From Novosphingobium barchaimii LL02 (lineage in GTDB: Bacteria > Pseudomonadota > Alphaproteobacteria > Sphingomonadales > Sphingomonadaceae): DNA of 64,000 bases. How positions within the stretch are numbered: the first letter of the stretch is position 1; the number at the start of each line of letters is the position of its first letter. Under the pieces are notes generated by a model. That model was given only the letters and a program-made list of their open reading frames with translations. It was not told where the DNA came from and did no database searches. Below, piece after piece: positions 27,780 through 35,922 of the stretch. Where the stretch lies: assembly GCF_001046635.1 (NCBI RefSeq), contig NZ_KQ130458.1, positions 53,144 to 117,143 of the forward strand, read 5' to 3'. The position numbers and the translations under genes are program-made.

Positions 27780-28695
27780 GCGCGCGCCAGTGATCGCGGC
27801 CTGGGGCGCGGGCGTCGATTCCACCGCCATGATCATCGAGCTCGTCGAACGAGGCGAGCCGATCGATATGGTGTTGTTCGCCGATACCGGATCCGAGAAG
27901 ACCGATACCTATGCGTTCATTCCGGTCTTTCGTCATTGGATGGACCGTCACGATGTTGCGTCCGAGATAGTCCGCTACGAACCGCGAAACTTCAAGCATT
28001 GGCCGCCCTATGATAGCTTGGGCACCAACATGCTGACCAACGCCACCCTGCCGTCCAAGGCATTTGGGCGGGGGTCGTGCTCGCTCAAATGGAAGGTGGC
28101 GCCGCAGGACAAATGGACGGCCCAATGGGCGCCCGCGATACGGTGCTGGGGAGAAGGCGGACGTGTCGTCAAACTGATCGGCTATGACTGTTCCGGTGCC
28201 GATCAGCGACGCTACGCGCATGCCGAGGGATATGCTGACCCTCGCTATGACTATCGGTATCCCCTTCGCGAACTGGGCTGGACCCGGGCGGATTGCGTTG
28301 CACGTATTGAGCGTGCGGGCCTCCCTGTACCGCCTAAATCCTCATGTTTTTTCTGTCCCGCCATGCGGCCACACGAGGTGGATGCGCTCTCCAAGGATGA
28401 ACTTCGCACCATCGTTCTGATGGAGGCCCGCGCAAAACCGCGCTTGCGCACGATCGAGGGCCTCTGGCGCAAGCCCGTTGTCGGGCGCGGCGGGGCGATA
28501 CCGAGACCGGGCAATATCACCGCCTATGTCCGTGCGCTCGGCCTTCTGCCACCGAGCGAGGTTGATCGGATCGTTGCGGATGCACCGCTCGCGCTGGTCG
28601 CTTTCCAGGCGGCGCAAGCGCGCAAACCCGTCGAGCAGCGCATGTCGATGGCGCGTTGGCTCGACGCATTCCACCGGGGTCAGTCCGCAGGCTGA
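27772..28695 (+). CDS. PAPS-reductase-like ATP pyrophosphatase
   Basis: A 307-residue protein of the PP-loop (adenine nucleotide alpha hydrolase) superfamily. The PP-loop is degenerate as WGAGVDSTAM (about 10-19), followed by VLFADTGSEKTDTYAFIPVF. Further motifs are GSCSLKWKVAPQ, KLIGYDCSGADQRR and a cysteine pair SSCFFCPAMRP that may bind a metal or Fe-S cluster. Relatives include PAPS reductase and the DndC-like enzymes; no dnd genes are near. It overlaps the preceding exon, so it is part of the same transcript. Substrate unknown. Confidence 0.75.
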   Translation: MVERAPVIAAWGAGVDSTAMIIELVERGEPIDMVLFADTGSEKTDTYAFIPVFRHWMDRHDVASEIVRYEPRNFKHWPPYDSLGTNMLTNATLPSKAFGRGSCSLKWKVAPQDKWTAQWAPAIRCWGEGGRVVKLIGYDCSGADQRRYAHAEGYADPRYDYRYPLRELGWTRADCVARIERAGLPVPPKSSCFFCPAMRPHEVDALSKDELRTIVLMEARAKPRLRTIEGLWRKPVVGRGGAIPRPGNITAYVRALGLLPPSEVDRIVADAPLALVAFQAAQARKPVEQRMSMARWLDAFHRGQSAG

Positions 28696-28721
28696 CCCCC
28701 TCCCTAGCTATGGAGACTCTC

Positions 28722-29168
28722 ATGGCCGATCGCGCTTCTGTCGCGATCCGCATCGGCGGATCGCTGTCCCCTGACCTCCTTCCCGGCTTCTGCGCTGCCG
28801 TCGCGAGCGACGGCGCCTATACGGACTGGGAGGGCACCGCGTTCGATCCGGACGCTCTCGATACGAGCGTTCCCCTGTACCTGGCCGACCATGAGGTTGC
28901 CTGGGGCCGGTTCGAGGCGATCGAGACTTTCTGTGTCGATCATGCCCTTGTCTTCGCGCGCTGGGCTGGCGGCGCTCCTGGGGCGTTTGGCCCGGAGCGG
29001 GTGGTCTTTGACGGCATGACCGTTCGCAGTTTCAGCGCGTCGGACGATGACCAGATCCTGATCTCGGCGGAAACGGTGCGCGGTCTCGGCAGCTTCGCGG
29101 CGGTGCTGTCGCATCTCGCAGCGGCGGAATTGGAGATACCCCCATTCCGGATCGACGGCAGGGTCTGA
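28722..29168 (+). CDS. Hypothetical plasmid protein
   Basis: A 148-residue soluble acidic protein with no recognised motif (IRIGGSLSPDLLPGFCAAVA at the start). ATG 28722 is chosen because GGAG lies six bases upstream; another ATG is four codons earlier. It follows the PAPS-reductase-like gene by 26 bp and probably belongs to the same operon. Confidence 0.65.
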   Translation: MADRASVAIRIGGSLSPDLLPGFCAAVASDGAYTDWEGTAFDPDALDTSVPLYLADHEVAWGRFEAIETFCVDHALVFARWAGGAPGAFGPERVVFDGMTVRSFSASDDDQILISAETVRGLGSFAAVLSHLAAAELEIPPFRIDGRV

Positions 29169-29259
29169 GGGCAAAGCGAAACCGGTCTGTGTCGACACCT
29201 TCCCCGCCAGAGGATGCCGCATATGGGCGCCCGCGAGGCGCTGGCAACCCGCGAACGGC

Positions 29260-29303
29260 GGGCCGAGTTGCCGTGTGCCACGGCTGCCCGCACCACCCCT
29301 TGT
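29260..29303 (+). repeat. 44-bp leader repeat, copy 1
   Basis: Begins GGGCCGAGTTGCCGTG and ends CACCACCCCTTGT. The segment is identical to 31567-31610. It contains the hairpin GCCGTG-TGC-CACGGC. It lies 110 bp before the SLOG-protein start. Confidence 0.75.
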
Positions 29304-29412
29304 TCGCGAGTTCCCCTCGGCTGTGCCTCGGTGCCAGCCCCTCTTTTGCGAGCGCCCGGAGGATGCGCATCCGGCGGAGAGGCCGCCGGCACAGACAGAA
29401 AGGCTCGCTATC

Positions 29413-30360
29413 ATGTCCACATCGCTTGCAGCCGCACTCGCGGCACTGGAGCTAGGGCACCTCGAACCCCGCGCTGAAGACCTGAGTGGCATGGCGCCGC
29501 CACCAACCGAGGCGCTGGAGCAGACCGCCACCGCAATCTGGAGCGATCTCTTCACGACGATGGGAAACACCGCGCTGGAGCGCGACATCGAAGACCTGGG
29601 CTGGGGCCTGGTGAACCTCTTCCACCGCGCCGCCGCCAAGAAACACGGACTGGTCGATCGATTGACCGACGACATCCGCCTTCTCCTCGCCGAACAGGAC
29701 GGCTCCGAAATCAGCACGGCCAATCTGGAGGAGAAGATCGATCTTGCCAAGAAGGTCGAGGAATCCGCTGGTGCCTTCGAGATCATGCGCGATGTCGCCG
29801 CCGCGCACTATATCCGCGAGACCGGGAGATCGTGGGTGCCATCGTCCGGCAACCGCATTTCGCTCGGCGTCACCGCCGGGATCGTCGATGGCCATGCCTT
29901 CCTGCGAGCGCGCCGCGAGCGGGCTCTGAACGCAAACACCGCGCAGGGTACGCCCGTTGTGTTCGCCGGTGGCCGCCTCACCTTCGCCAACGACGAAGAT
30001 ATGAAGACGTTCGCCGATAATCTGCTGGCCACCCTCAACAAGGTTCGCGCCCATGTCGGCGACATGTATCTCGTACACGGCGGCGATATGAAGGGTATCG
30101 AGCGGCTTGCAGCGTCTTGGGCCGAGCAGAATGGCATCCAGCAGGTGCGGTTCGGTCTCGATCGCAAACTCGGAGACCGCGCCGGCTTCCGTCGCAACGA
30201 GCAGATGCTCTCGCTCAAGCCGCGGTTCGTTATCGCCTTCCAGGGCAACGGCGTGACGGAGCGGCTTGTCATCGAAGCCAAGGCTCGGGGACTCCGTGTC
30301 GTTGATCGTCGCGGCCCGTTGGGAAGCCCTCCTTCCGCTGCCCGTCGCGCTGCGGGCTGA
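29413..30360 (+). CDS. DUF2493 (SLOG/YspA-like) domain protein
   Basis: A 315-residue protein. The N-terminal 170 residues are helical and charged. The C-terminal part is a SLOG-type Rossmann domain: VVFAGGRLTFANDEDMKTFA, MYLVHGGDMKGIERLAASWA, QVRFGLDRKLGDRAGFRRNE and FVIAFQGNGVTERLVIEA. Such domains are predicted to bind nucleotides or ADP-ribose derivatives and occur often on mobile elements. It has the 44-bp leader and is followed by a strong terminator. Function is not established. Confidence 0.8.
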   Translation: MSTSLAAALAALELGHLEPRAEDLSGMAPPPTEALEQTATAIWSDLFTTMGNTALERDIEDLGWGLVNLFHRAAAKKHGLVDRLTDDIRLLLAEQDGSEISTANLEEKIDLAKKVEESAGAFEIMRDVAAAHYIRETGRSWVPSSGNRISLGVTAGIVDGHAFLRARRERALNANTAQGTPVVFAGGRLTFANDEDMKTFADNLLATLNKVRAHVGDMYLVHGGDMKGIERLAASWAEQNGIQQVRFGLDRKLGDRAGFRRNEQMLSLKPRFVIAFQGNGVTERLVIEAKARGLRVVDRRGPLGSPPSAARRAAG

Positions 30361-30366
30361 AGCCGC

Positions 30367-30397
30367 GGGCCGCCGGTTTTCCGGCGGCCCCCTTTTC
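30367..30397 (+). terminator. Rho-independent terminator
   Basis: GGGCCGCCGG and CCGGCGGCCC pair around a TTTT loop and are followed by CCTTTT. It sits 7 bp after the DUF2493 gene. Confidence 0.85.
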
Positions 30398-30430
30398 GCT
30401 GCGCTTAACGTCCTCCCCTGGAAATTCCCG

Positions 30431-30480
30431 CAGGCGAGAGGAGGGGAGGGCGCCGAGGCCCTTTTTGGTGTCGCTGAATA
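30431..30480 (+). promoter_or_regulatory. Hairpin leader, copy 4 (weaker)
   Basis: CGAGAGGAGGGGAGGGCGCC followed by a short GCC/GGC stem and a T-run resembles the leaders at 16286, 20601 and 23888. The second stem is less clear. It precedes the gene at 30591 by about 110 bp. Confidence 0.4.
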
Positions 30481-30590
30481 GCACTGGAACCCGTCGGCCG
30501 TGTTGGCGGCCGGGACGCGGCTCAGAGTCCACCAGCCATCCGCGTTGCCGACGCTGCACCGACGGTCGCTTTACCACGAACTAGAGAGAG

Positions 30591-31220
30591 ATGATGATGC
30601 GCGATTTGCATGATGAGGAACTGCGCGCTCTGCTAGCCTTCCGGCAGCGTCACGGGCGCTGCTGGAAGGCCGCGCTGCTGCTACGCTGGTCGGCCGGCAC
30701 CGACACCGATGAACCGGGTTCGGCGTATCTGCGCCATTTGCGCAATATTGCCGGGCCGCGCTGGTTGATCGGGCTATCGGCCTCCATGCTCGATGACGCT
30801 GCGCGGCGTTTTGCCGGGACCGTCGATCTAGCGCTTGTCGGCATTTTCATGGAGAATGCTGTGGGATTTGCGCGCGGTGCGGCGGGTGGGGTGGAGATCG
30901 CGCCCGCGAGTGCCGCACATTCGCTGGCGATCGCGATCGAACTCGGCCTCAAAGCCTTTTTGATGAAGGCCGGCTATGCCGACGACTGGAACCGCGTCCA
31001 TATTCGGCATGACCTCGAAAAGGCCCTGGCGCTTGCGATGGAGGCGGGCCTGTCCGGCCTGCCTCCGGAATTGCCGGAACTTGCCGCGATCCTTTCGCCG
31101 GCCTATCGCCGCCACCAGATCGACGCCTTGTTCCGGGCTGGAGCGTCACCCTTCGATGTGGCCGACGTCTCTCACTGCATCGACCGTCTCCTTGCCGTGA
31201 TCAGGGCGCAGATCGTGTGA
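30591..31220 (+). CDS. HEPN-like protein with plasmid N-terminal module
   Basis: A 209-residue protein of two parts. Residues 1-60 (ELRALLAFRQRHGRCWKAAL, then RHLRNIAGPRWL) look like a small stand-alone plasmid protein known from many alphaproteobacterial plasmids. Residues 100-209 (SAAHSLAIAIELGLKAFLMK, IRHDLEKALALAMEAGL) resemble a HEPN-type helical domain, but the R-x4-6-H RNase motif is not evident. The two may have been fused by a deletion. Three ATG codons in a row make the exact start uncertain. Confidence 0.6.
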   Translation: MMMRDLHDEELRALLAFRQRHGRCWKAALLLRWSAGTDTDEPGSAYLRHLRNIAGPRWLIGLSASMLDDAARRFAGTVDLALVGIFMENAVGFARGAAGGVEIAPASAAHSLAIAIELGLKAFLMKAGYADDWNRVHIRHDLEKALALAMEAGLSGLPPELPELAAILSPAYRRHQIDALFRAGASPFDVADVSHCIDRLLAVIRAQIV

Positions 31221-31230
31221 CGGCGCACCA

Positions 31231-31260
31231 CCGCATCATCCTTTGCCGCATCATCCTTTG
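31231..31260 (+). repeat. Tandem 15-bp direct repeat
   Basis: CGCATCATCCTTTGC is present twice head to tail, ten bases after the stop of the HEPN-like gene. It may be a slippage product or a protein-binding pair. Confidence 0.6.
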
Positions 31261-31566
31261 CGCGGTTCGAAAAGGCGCTAGCCATCCCATGAAGCCGGGG
31301 ATGGGCGGGCCTGCGGCGTACCGTGCGTCAGACGGCCATTATGTCTGTTGCCATGAGAGTTGCCGTCGTTTCGCTGCGGACGACCGTCTTAGGTGCGAAA
31401 AAGCGCTGACGACCGGTTGTGGGGTCTCTGCCTGGCGGGGACATGCCGCGGCGATAGGGGAAGGTTTCTGCATCGGTTCCTGGGTTCATAGAACCAAAGC
31501 CACCATCTCTTCTTTTTGACCTGATCCCTAAGTCGGTCGTTCGGTCCTTCCAACCCGCTCCCCTTC

Positions 31567-31610
31567 GGGCCGAGTTGCCGTGTGCCACGGCTGCCCGCAC
31601 CACCCCTTGT
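31567..31610 (+). repeat. 44-bp leader repeat, copy 2
   Basis: Identical over 44 bp to 29260-29303, with the same GCCGTG-TGC-CACGGC hairpin. It lies 116 bp before the ssb2 start, almost the same distance as copy 1 from its gene. Confidence 0.75.
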
Positions 31611-31725
31611 GTCGGGGTTTCCCTGCGCGGCTGACGCGCTTCGGTGGAAGCACCGCCCATGCCCGCCTTTTTCGGGGGTCAGTCGAAGGGACGGTCCCTT
31701 CGGCACCCAAAAAAGGAACCTCGAC

Positions 31726-32139
31726 ATGCAAAACCTCGTCATCCTCGCCGGCAATGTCGGCGCCACGCCGGAAGCCCGCACCACCCAGGGCGGCACCAAG
31801 ATCACCCACTTCAGCCTCGCGACCTCGCGGCCCAAGCGCGACAGCAACGGCAAGATCGTCAAGGACGACAATGGCCGGCGGATCGAAGATACCGAATGGC
31901 ACCGGATCACCTGCTTCAACGGCGTCGGCAAGACGGTCGAACAATATGTCGACAAGGGGATGAAGGTGATGGTGCGCGGTCGCATCCACTACACCCGCTG
32001 GACCGACAACGAGAATATCGAGCGGTATGGCGTCGAGATCATCGCCGACGAGGTGACCTTCCTCACCCGCGCCAAGTCCGCCAGTGGCGACCAGGGCGGC
32101 AATGACAGCTCGGTCGATGACGACGAAATTCCGTTCTGA
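31726..32139 (+). CDS. ssb: Single-stranded DNA-binding protein (full length)
   Basis: A 137-residue SSB with the OB fold (MQNLVILAGNVGATPEARTT, EWHRITCFNGVGKTVEQYVD, KGMKVMVRGRIHYTRWTD) and an acidic tail ending DDDEIPF, the partner-recruiting tip. ATG 31726 follows AAGGAA. It differs clearly from the short SSB at 14985. It could serve lagging-strand synthesis in a new host. A strong terminator follows at once. Confidence 0.92.
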   Translation: MQNLVILAGNVGATPEARTTQGGTKITHFSLATSRPKRDSNGKIVKDDNGRRIEDTEWHRITCFNGVGKTVEQYVDKGMKVMVRGRIHYTRWTDNENIERYGVEIIADEVTFLTRAKSASGDQGGNDSSVDDDEIPF

Positions 32140-32147
32140 AACCCGCG

Positions 32148-32179
32148 AAGGCCCGGTGGCCACAACCACCGGGCCTTTT
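32148..32179 (+). terminator. Rho-independent terminator of ssb2
   Basis: GGCCCGGTGG and CCACCGGGCC form a 10-bp perfect stem around a 6-base loop, followed by TTTT. Confidence 0.9.
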
Positions 32180-32217
32180 GCTGTGTCGGCATTCCTCTGC
32201 TTGGGCTTGTCAGAAAT

Positions 32218-32245
32218 CCATATATCCAATATTATCGATATATGG
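32218..32245 (+). promoter_or_regulatory. ArsR operator dyad
   Basis: CCATATAT (32218-32225) and ATATATGG (32238-32245) are inverted arms around 12 bp. The right arm includes the arsR start codon at 32242, so bound ArsR would block its own operon. Confidence 0.65.
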
Positions 32246-32574
32246 ACAATGATTCTGCTATCAGCGCGCTGGCGGCGCTTGCCCAAGGCACTCGCCTTGA
32301 TGCGTTTCGCTTGCTGGTGCGTCATGAGCCCGATGGCCTGGCCGCGGGCGAAGTCGCCCGCCAGCTCAATATCCCCCAGAATACGATGTCATCGCATCTG
32401 GCCGGGCTTGCGCGTGCGGGCCTGATCCGTGCCGAGCGCCACAGTCGCCAGATCATCTACCGCGCCGACCTCGATCAGCTCAAGGCGCTGACCCTGTTCC
32501 TGGTCAAGGATTGCTGCGGGGGCAGGGCGGAACTGTGCGAGCCGCTGATCGCCGAGCTTGTTCCCTGCTGCTGA
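32242..32574 (+). CDS. arsR: Arsenic-responsive repressor ArsR
   Basis: A 110-residue winged-helix repressor (EVARQLNIPQNTMSSHLAGL as recognition region). The As(III) ligands are probably the C-terminal cysteines, in VKDCCGG, AELC and the final VPCC, and not the helix-3 CVC pair of the E. coli type. This C-terminal arrangement is known from other ArsR branches. It is the first gene of the ars operon and overlaps the operator dyad. Confidence 0.9.
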   Translation: MDNDSAISALAALAQGTRLDAFRLLVRHEPDGLAAGEVARQLNIPQNTMSSHLAGLARAGLIRAERHSRQIIYRADLDQLKALTLFLVKDCCGGRAELCEPLIAELVPCC

Positions 32575-32585
32575 CGGAGCCCTGT

Positions 32586-33107
32586 ATGCCCGACCGTATT
32601 TATAATGTCCTGTTCCTGTGTACCGGGAACTCGGCGCGTTCCATCCTTGGCGAAGCGGTCATGAACAAGCTCGGCGAGGGGCGTTTCAGAGCCTATAGCG
32701 CCGGGAGCCAGCCAAAAGGGCAGGTCCACCCAATGGCATTGTCGGTGCTTCAGGGGCTCGGCTTCGATACCACCGATATGCGGTCCAAGAGCTGGGATGA
32801 GTTTGCCGGTGCCGGTGCGCCGCAGTTCGATTTCATCTTCACGGTCTGCGACAATGCAGCCGGTGAGACCTGTCCAGTGTGGATCGGCCATCCCATGACA
32901 GCGCATTGGGGCATTGAAGACCCTGCTGCGATCGAGGGCGAGGGGCAACGCGAGGCCTTCCTGCAGGCGCTGCGCTATTTGCAGAATCGCATTGCGCTGT
33001 TTCTGGCGCTCCCGATCTCGAGCCTCGATGACATGGCGATGCGGCGCAAGCTCAAGGACATCGGACAGAGCGAAGGCGCCAGCGCCAAGGCGGAGGCGGG
33101 TGAATGA
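32586..33107 (+). CDS. arsC: Arsenate reductase, low-molecular-weight phosphatase type
   Basis: A 173-residue protein with the CX5R phosphate loop LCTGNSARS (Cys12-Arg18) and a second redox pair region FTVCDNAAGETCPVW, as in thioredoxin-linked arsenate reductases. It reduces arsenate to arsenite for export. The C-terminus is about 30 residues longer than the common form. It overlaps the next arsC by four bases. Confidence 0.88.
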   Translation: MPDRIYNVLFLCTGNSARSILGEAVMNKLGEGRFRAYSAGSQPKGQVHPMALSVLQGLGFDTTDMRSKSWDEFAGAGAPQFDFIFTVCDNAAGETCPVWIGHPMTAHWGIEDPAAIEGEGQREAFLQALRYLQNRIALFLALPISSLDDMAMRRKLKDIGQSEGASAKAEAGE

Positions 33108-33538
33108 CCGTGGATATCATCATCTACCACAATCCCGAATGCGGGACGTCGCGCAATGCGCTCGCGATGATCCGCAATGCCGGGATCGAACCACATGTGA
33201 TCGAATATCTGAAGACGCCGCCTTCCCGCAGTCAGCTGGAAAGCCTGATCGCACGCGCCGGGATCGGCGCGCGCGCCTTGTTGCGCGAGAAGGGCACGCC
33301 ATTTGCGGACCTCGGCCTGGGCGATGAAGGTCTTTCCGACACGGCGCTGATCGACGCAATGATGGCCCATCCCATCCTCATCAACCGTCCGCTCGTGGTC
33401 TCGCCGCTCGGCGTCAAGCTGTGCCGCCCTTCCGAAGCGGTGCTGGACCTCATTCCCGCGGCCCAACGCGGTGCCTTCGCCAAGGAAGACGGCGAGCAGG
33501 TCGTCGACGCTGCCGGCAACCGCGTCACGGCAGGCTGA
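33104..33538 (+). CDS. arsC: Arsenate reductase, glutaredoxin-dependent type
   Basis: A 144-residue ArsC of the E. coli plasmid type. The N-terminal active site YHNPECGTSRN holds catalytic Cys13; later motifs are VIEYLKTPPSR and HPILINRPLVVSPLGVKLCR, with the arginine that stabilises the thiol. It uses glutathione and glutaredoxin, so the operon has two unrelated reductases with different electron donors. Confidence 0.93.
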   Translation: MTVDIIIYHNPECGTSRNALAMIRNAGIEPHVIEYLKTPPSRSQLESLIARAGIGARALLREKGTPFADLGLGDEGLSDTALIDAMMAHPILINRPLVVSPLGVKLCRPSEAVLDLIPAAQRGAFAKEDGEQVVDAAGNRVTAG

Positions 33539-33541
33539 ACG

Positions 33542-34078
33542 ATGGCAGCGGTTACGGTCCGGCCGGCGGTCCTCGCCGACGCGCCGGCGATCGCCGCCAT
33601 CTACGCCCATCATGTCCGGGAGGGCACCGCCAGCTTCGATACCAGCCCGCGCTCGGTGATGGAGACCGAAGCCAAGATTGGCGCATGCTTGGCGAAAGGC
33701 TGGCCGTTTCTCGCCGCCCAGCAGGGCGGCGATGTTGTCGGCTATGCCTATGCCACGCAGTTTCGCGATCGGCCTGCCTATGCGTCGAGCTGCGAGAACT
33801 CGATTTATGTCGATCCCGGGCATCAGCGCCGAGGTGTCGGAAAGGCGCTGCTTGCTGCTCTGCTGGCACAGACCGAGGCGGCAGGATTTCGCCAGATGAT
33901 TGCCGTCATCGGTGGGGGTGAAGCGGCATCCGTCGCCCTCCATGCCAAGCTCGGCTTCGAACATGCCGGCACGATGCGCTCGGTGGGACGCAAGTTCGGA
34001 CGCTGGCTCGACACCGTCTATATGCAGATCGCGCTGGGTGTCGGTGACGCCGCCCCACCGCTCAAGGAACCGCAATGA
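33542..34078 (+). CDS. GNAT acetyltransferase in ars operon
   Basis: A 178-residue GNAT enzyme resembling phosphinothricin acetyltransferase. It has [40 protein letters not shown] (acetyl-CoA loop) and [20 protein letters not shown]. Some relatives inside ars operons (ArsN1) acetylate organoarsenicals such as arsinothricin, and the position between arsC and acr3 supports that reading. It starts 4 bp after arsC and overlaps acr3. Confidence 0.8.
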   Translation: MAAVTVRPAVLADAPAIAAIYAHHVREGTASFDTSPRSVMETEAKIGACLAKGWPFLAAQQGGDVVGYAYATQFRDRPAYASSCENSIYVDPGHQRRGVGKALLAALLAQTEAAGFRQMIAVIGGGEAASVALHAKLGFEHAGTMRSVGRKFGRWLDTVYMQIALGVGDAAPPLKEPQ

Positions 34079-35142
34079 CCCAGACCCGTCGACCACGGCT
34101 ATCCTTTCTCGATCGCTATCTCACCTTGTGGATTTTTCTGGCGATGGCCTTGGGCGTAGGCCTTGGCACGCGCATCGAGGGGCTGCCCGCCGCGATCAAC
34201 GGCCTGTCCTGGGGCACCACGAATATACCGATCGCGATCGGCCTCATCCTGATGATGTATCCACCGCTGGCTAAGGTTCGTTACGAGGAGCTGCCGCGCG
34301 TTTTCGAGGACAAGCGGGTGCTGGCGATATCGCTTGTCCAGAACTGGATCATCGGCCCGGTGCTGATGTTCGTTCTGGCCGTCATCTTCCTGCGCGCCGA
34401 GCCAGCCTATATGACGGGTCTCATCTTGATCGGGCTGGCCCGATGCATCGCGATGGTCATCGTCTGGAACCAGCTTGCCAAGGGCGACAATCAATATGTC
34501 GCGGCGCTGGTGGCGTTCAATTCGATCTTCCAGATCCTGTTCTTCAGCCTCTATGCCTGGTTCTTCCTCGCCTTCCTGCCGCCCTTGTTCGGGCTGGAGG
34601 GCAGCGTCATCAACGTCAGCTTCTGGATCATCGCGCAAGCGGTGGCGGTCTACCTCGGTATTCCCTTCCTTGCGGGATATCTGACCCGCAAGGGTCTCGT
34701 CGCGGCCAAGGGGCGCGACTGGTACGAGAGCGTATTCCTCCCGAAGATCGGTCCGGTTACGCTCATCGCCCTGCTGTTCACGATCGTTGCCATGTTCAGC
34801 CTGAAGGGCAGCGAGATCGTTACGCTGCCCGGTGATGCTGTCCGCATCGCCATCCCGCTGACGATCTATTTCGTCGTCCAGTTTTCGATCAGCTTCTTCA
34901 TGGGCAAGCTCATCGCCAGCGACTATCCGCGCACGACGGCTGTGGCCTTCACGGCTGCGGGCAATAATTTCGAACTGGCCATTGCCGTCGCGATCGCCGC
35001 TTTCGGGCTGGCGTCCCCGGTCGCTTTCGCAGCCGTCATCGGCCCACTGGTGGAGGTGCCAGTGCTGATCCTGCTGGTGAATGTCGCCTTCTGGTTCGGT
35101 CGCCGCTGGTTTCCCGATACCGTGCCCGAGCAAGGCCGATGA
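34075..35142 (+). CDS. acr3: Arsenite efflux permease Acr3
   Basis: A 355-residue protein with about ten transmembrane helices. The Acr3 family is marked by [20 protein letters not shown], with the essential cysteine in helix 4, and by [20 protein letters not shown] in helix 9. It exports arsenite from the cytoplasm using the proton gradient. Translation is coupled to the acetyltransferase upstream and arsH downstream by four-base overlaps. Confidence 0.95.
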   Translation: MTQTRRPRLSFLDRYLTLWIFLAMALGVGLGTRIEGLPAAINGLSWGTTNIPIAIGLILMMYPPLAKVRYEELPRVFEDKRVLAISLVQNWIIGPVLMFVLAVIFLRAEPAYMTGLILIGLARCIAMVIVWNQLAKGDNQYVAALVAFNSIFQILFFSLYAWFFLAFLPPLFGLEGSVINVSFWIIAQAVAVYLGIPFLAGYLTRKGLVAAKGRDWYESVFLPKIGPVTLIALLFTIVAMFSLKGSEIVTLPGDAVRIAIPLTIYFVVQFSISFFMGKLIASDYPRTTAVAFTAAGNNFELAIAVAIAAFGLASPVAFAAVIGPLVEVPVLILLVNVAFWFGRRWFPDTVPEQGR

Positions 35143-35918
35143 GCGAGGACATCATGGCCTTTGAGCGCCTGCGCCAGCTATCCGAGCCGGATTATCTGCC
35201 GGCTCTGAAGATGGCCTTTGCCCGCCGGAGGCCCGCGCTTGGTCTCGGCCCGAACGATCCGCCGCCACGCATTCTTCTCCTCTATGGCAGCTTGCGGAAG
35301 CGATCCTACTCTCGGCTTGTGGTGGAGGAATCTGCGCGGCTTCTCCAGTTTTTCGGATGTGAAACGCGGATATTCGATCCTTCTGATCTGCCGCTTCCCG
35401 ACCAGGTCGAAGGGGACGACCACCCGGCCGTTGCCGAACTACGGGCGCATTCCTTGTGGTCGGAAGGGCAGATCTGGTGCAGCCCGGAACGGCACGGGCA
35501 GATCACCGGTATCATGAAGGCCCAGATCGACCATCTGCCTCTGGCGTATAAGGGCATGCGCCCGACGCAGGGGCGGACCCTGGCTGTGATGCAGGTCAGC
35601 GCGGGTTCGCAATCCTTCAACAGCGTCAACACACTGCGCATCCTTGGCCGGTGGATGAGGATGTTCACGATCCCCAACCAGTCGAGCGTGGCTAAGGCGT
35701 TCGCCGAATTTGACGATGACGGCCGCATGAAGCCGTCGAGCTATTATGATCGCATCGTCGATGTGGTCGAGGAGCTTGTACGCTTTACCGTCCTGCTGCG
35801 GCCGCATGCCGATCAACTCGTCGATCGCTATTCCGAACGGAGCGAAGCGGGCATTCCTGTAGACCCATCGAACGATCTCTCGTCGATCGCAATCGCGCCC
35901 CAAACCGTACGGGGATGA
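35139..35918 (+). CDS. arsH: ArsH, NADPH-FMN organoarsenical oxidase
   Basis: A 259-residue flavodoxin-like reductase. The FMN loop is [18 protein letters not shown]; ArsH marks are [33 protein letters not shown] and [20 protein letters not shown]. The enzyme oxidises trivalent methyl- and aromatic arsenicals. It ends the ars operon. Some residues of the C-terminal tail after about 230 are less conserved. Confidence 0.93.
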   Translation: MSEDIMAFERLRQLSEPDYLPALKMAFARRRPALGLGPNDPPPRILLLYGSLRKRSYSRLVVEESARLLQFFGCETRIFDPSDLPLPDQVEGDDHPAVAELRAHSLWSEGQIWCSPERHGQITGIMKAQIDHLPLAYKGMRPTQGRTLAVMQVSAGSQSFNSVNTLRILGRWMRMFTIPNQSSVAKAFAEFDDDGRMKPSSYYDRIVDVVEELVRFTVLLRPHADQLVDRYSERSEAGIPVDPSNDLSSIAIAPQTVRG

Positions 35919-35922
35919 GCCG

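Larger units (their letters stand above)
31221..31725. other. Gene-poor stretch before ssb2
   Basis: 505 bp. It holds a tandem 15-bp repeat (31231-31260), the second 44-bp leader repeat (31567-31610) and an AAGGAA ribosome site for ssb2. A 100-codon frame at 31217-31519 starts over the previous stop but is rich in Cys and shows no family; I do not call it. Confidence 0.5.

Noticed and set aside
31217-31519. 100-codon frame starting over the HEPN-like stop (MTAHHRIIL...)
   Set aside because: Cys- and Arg-rich without family resemblance, includes a tandem DNA repeat; probably non-coding.
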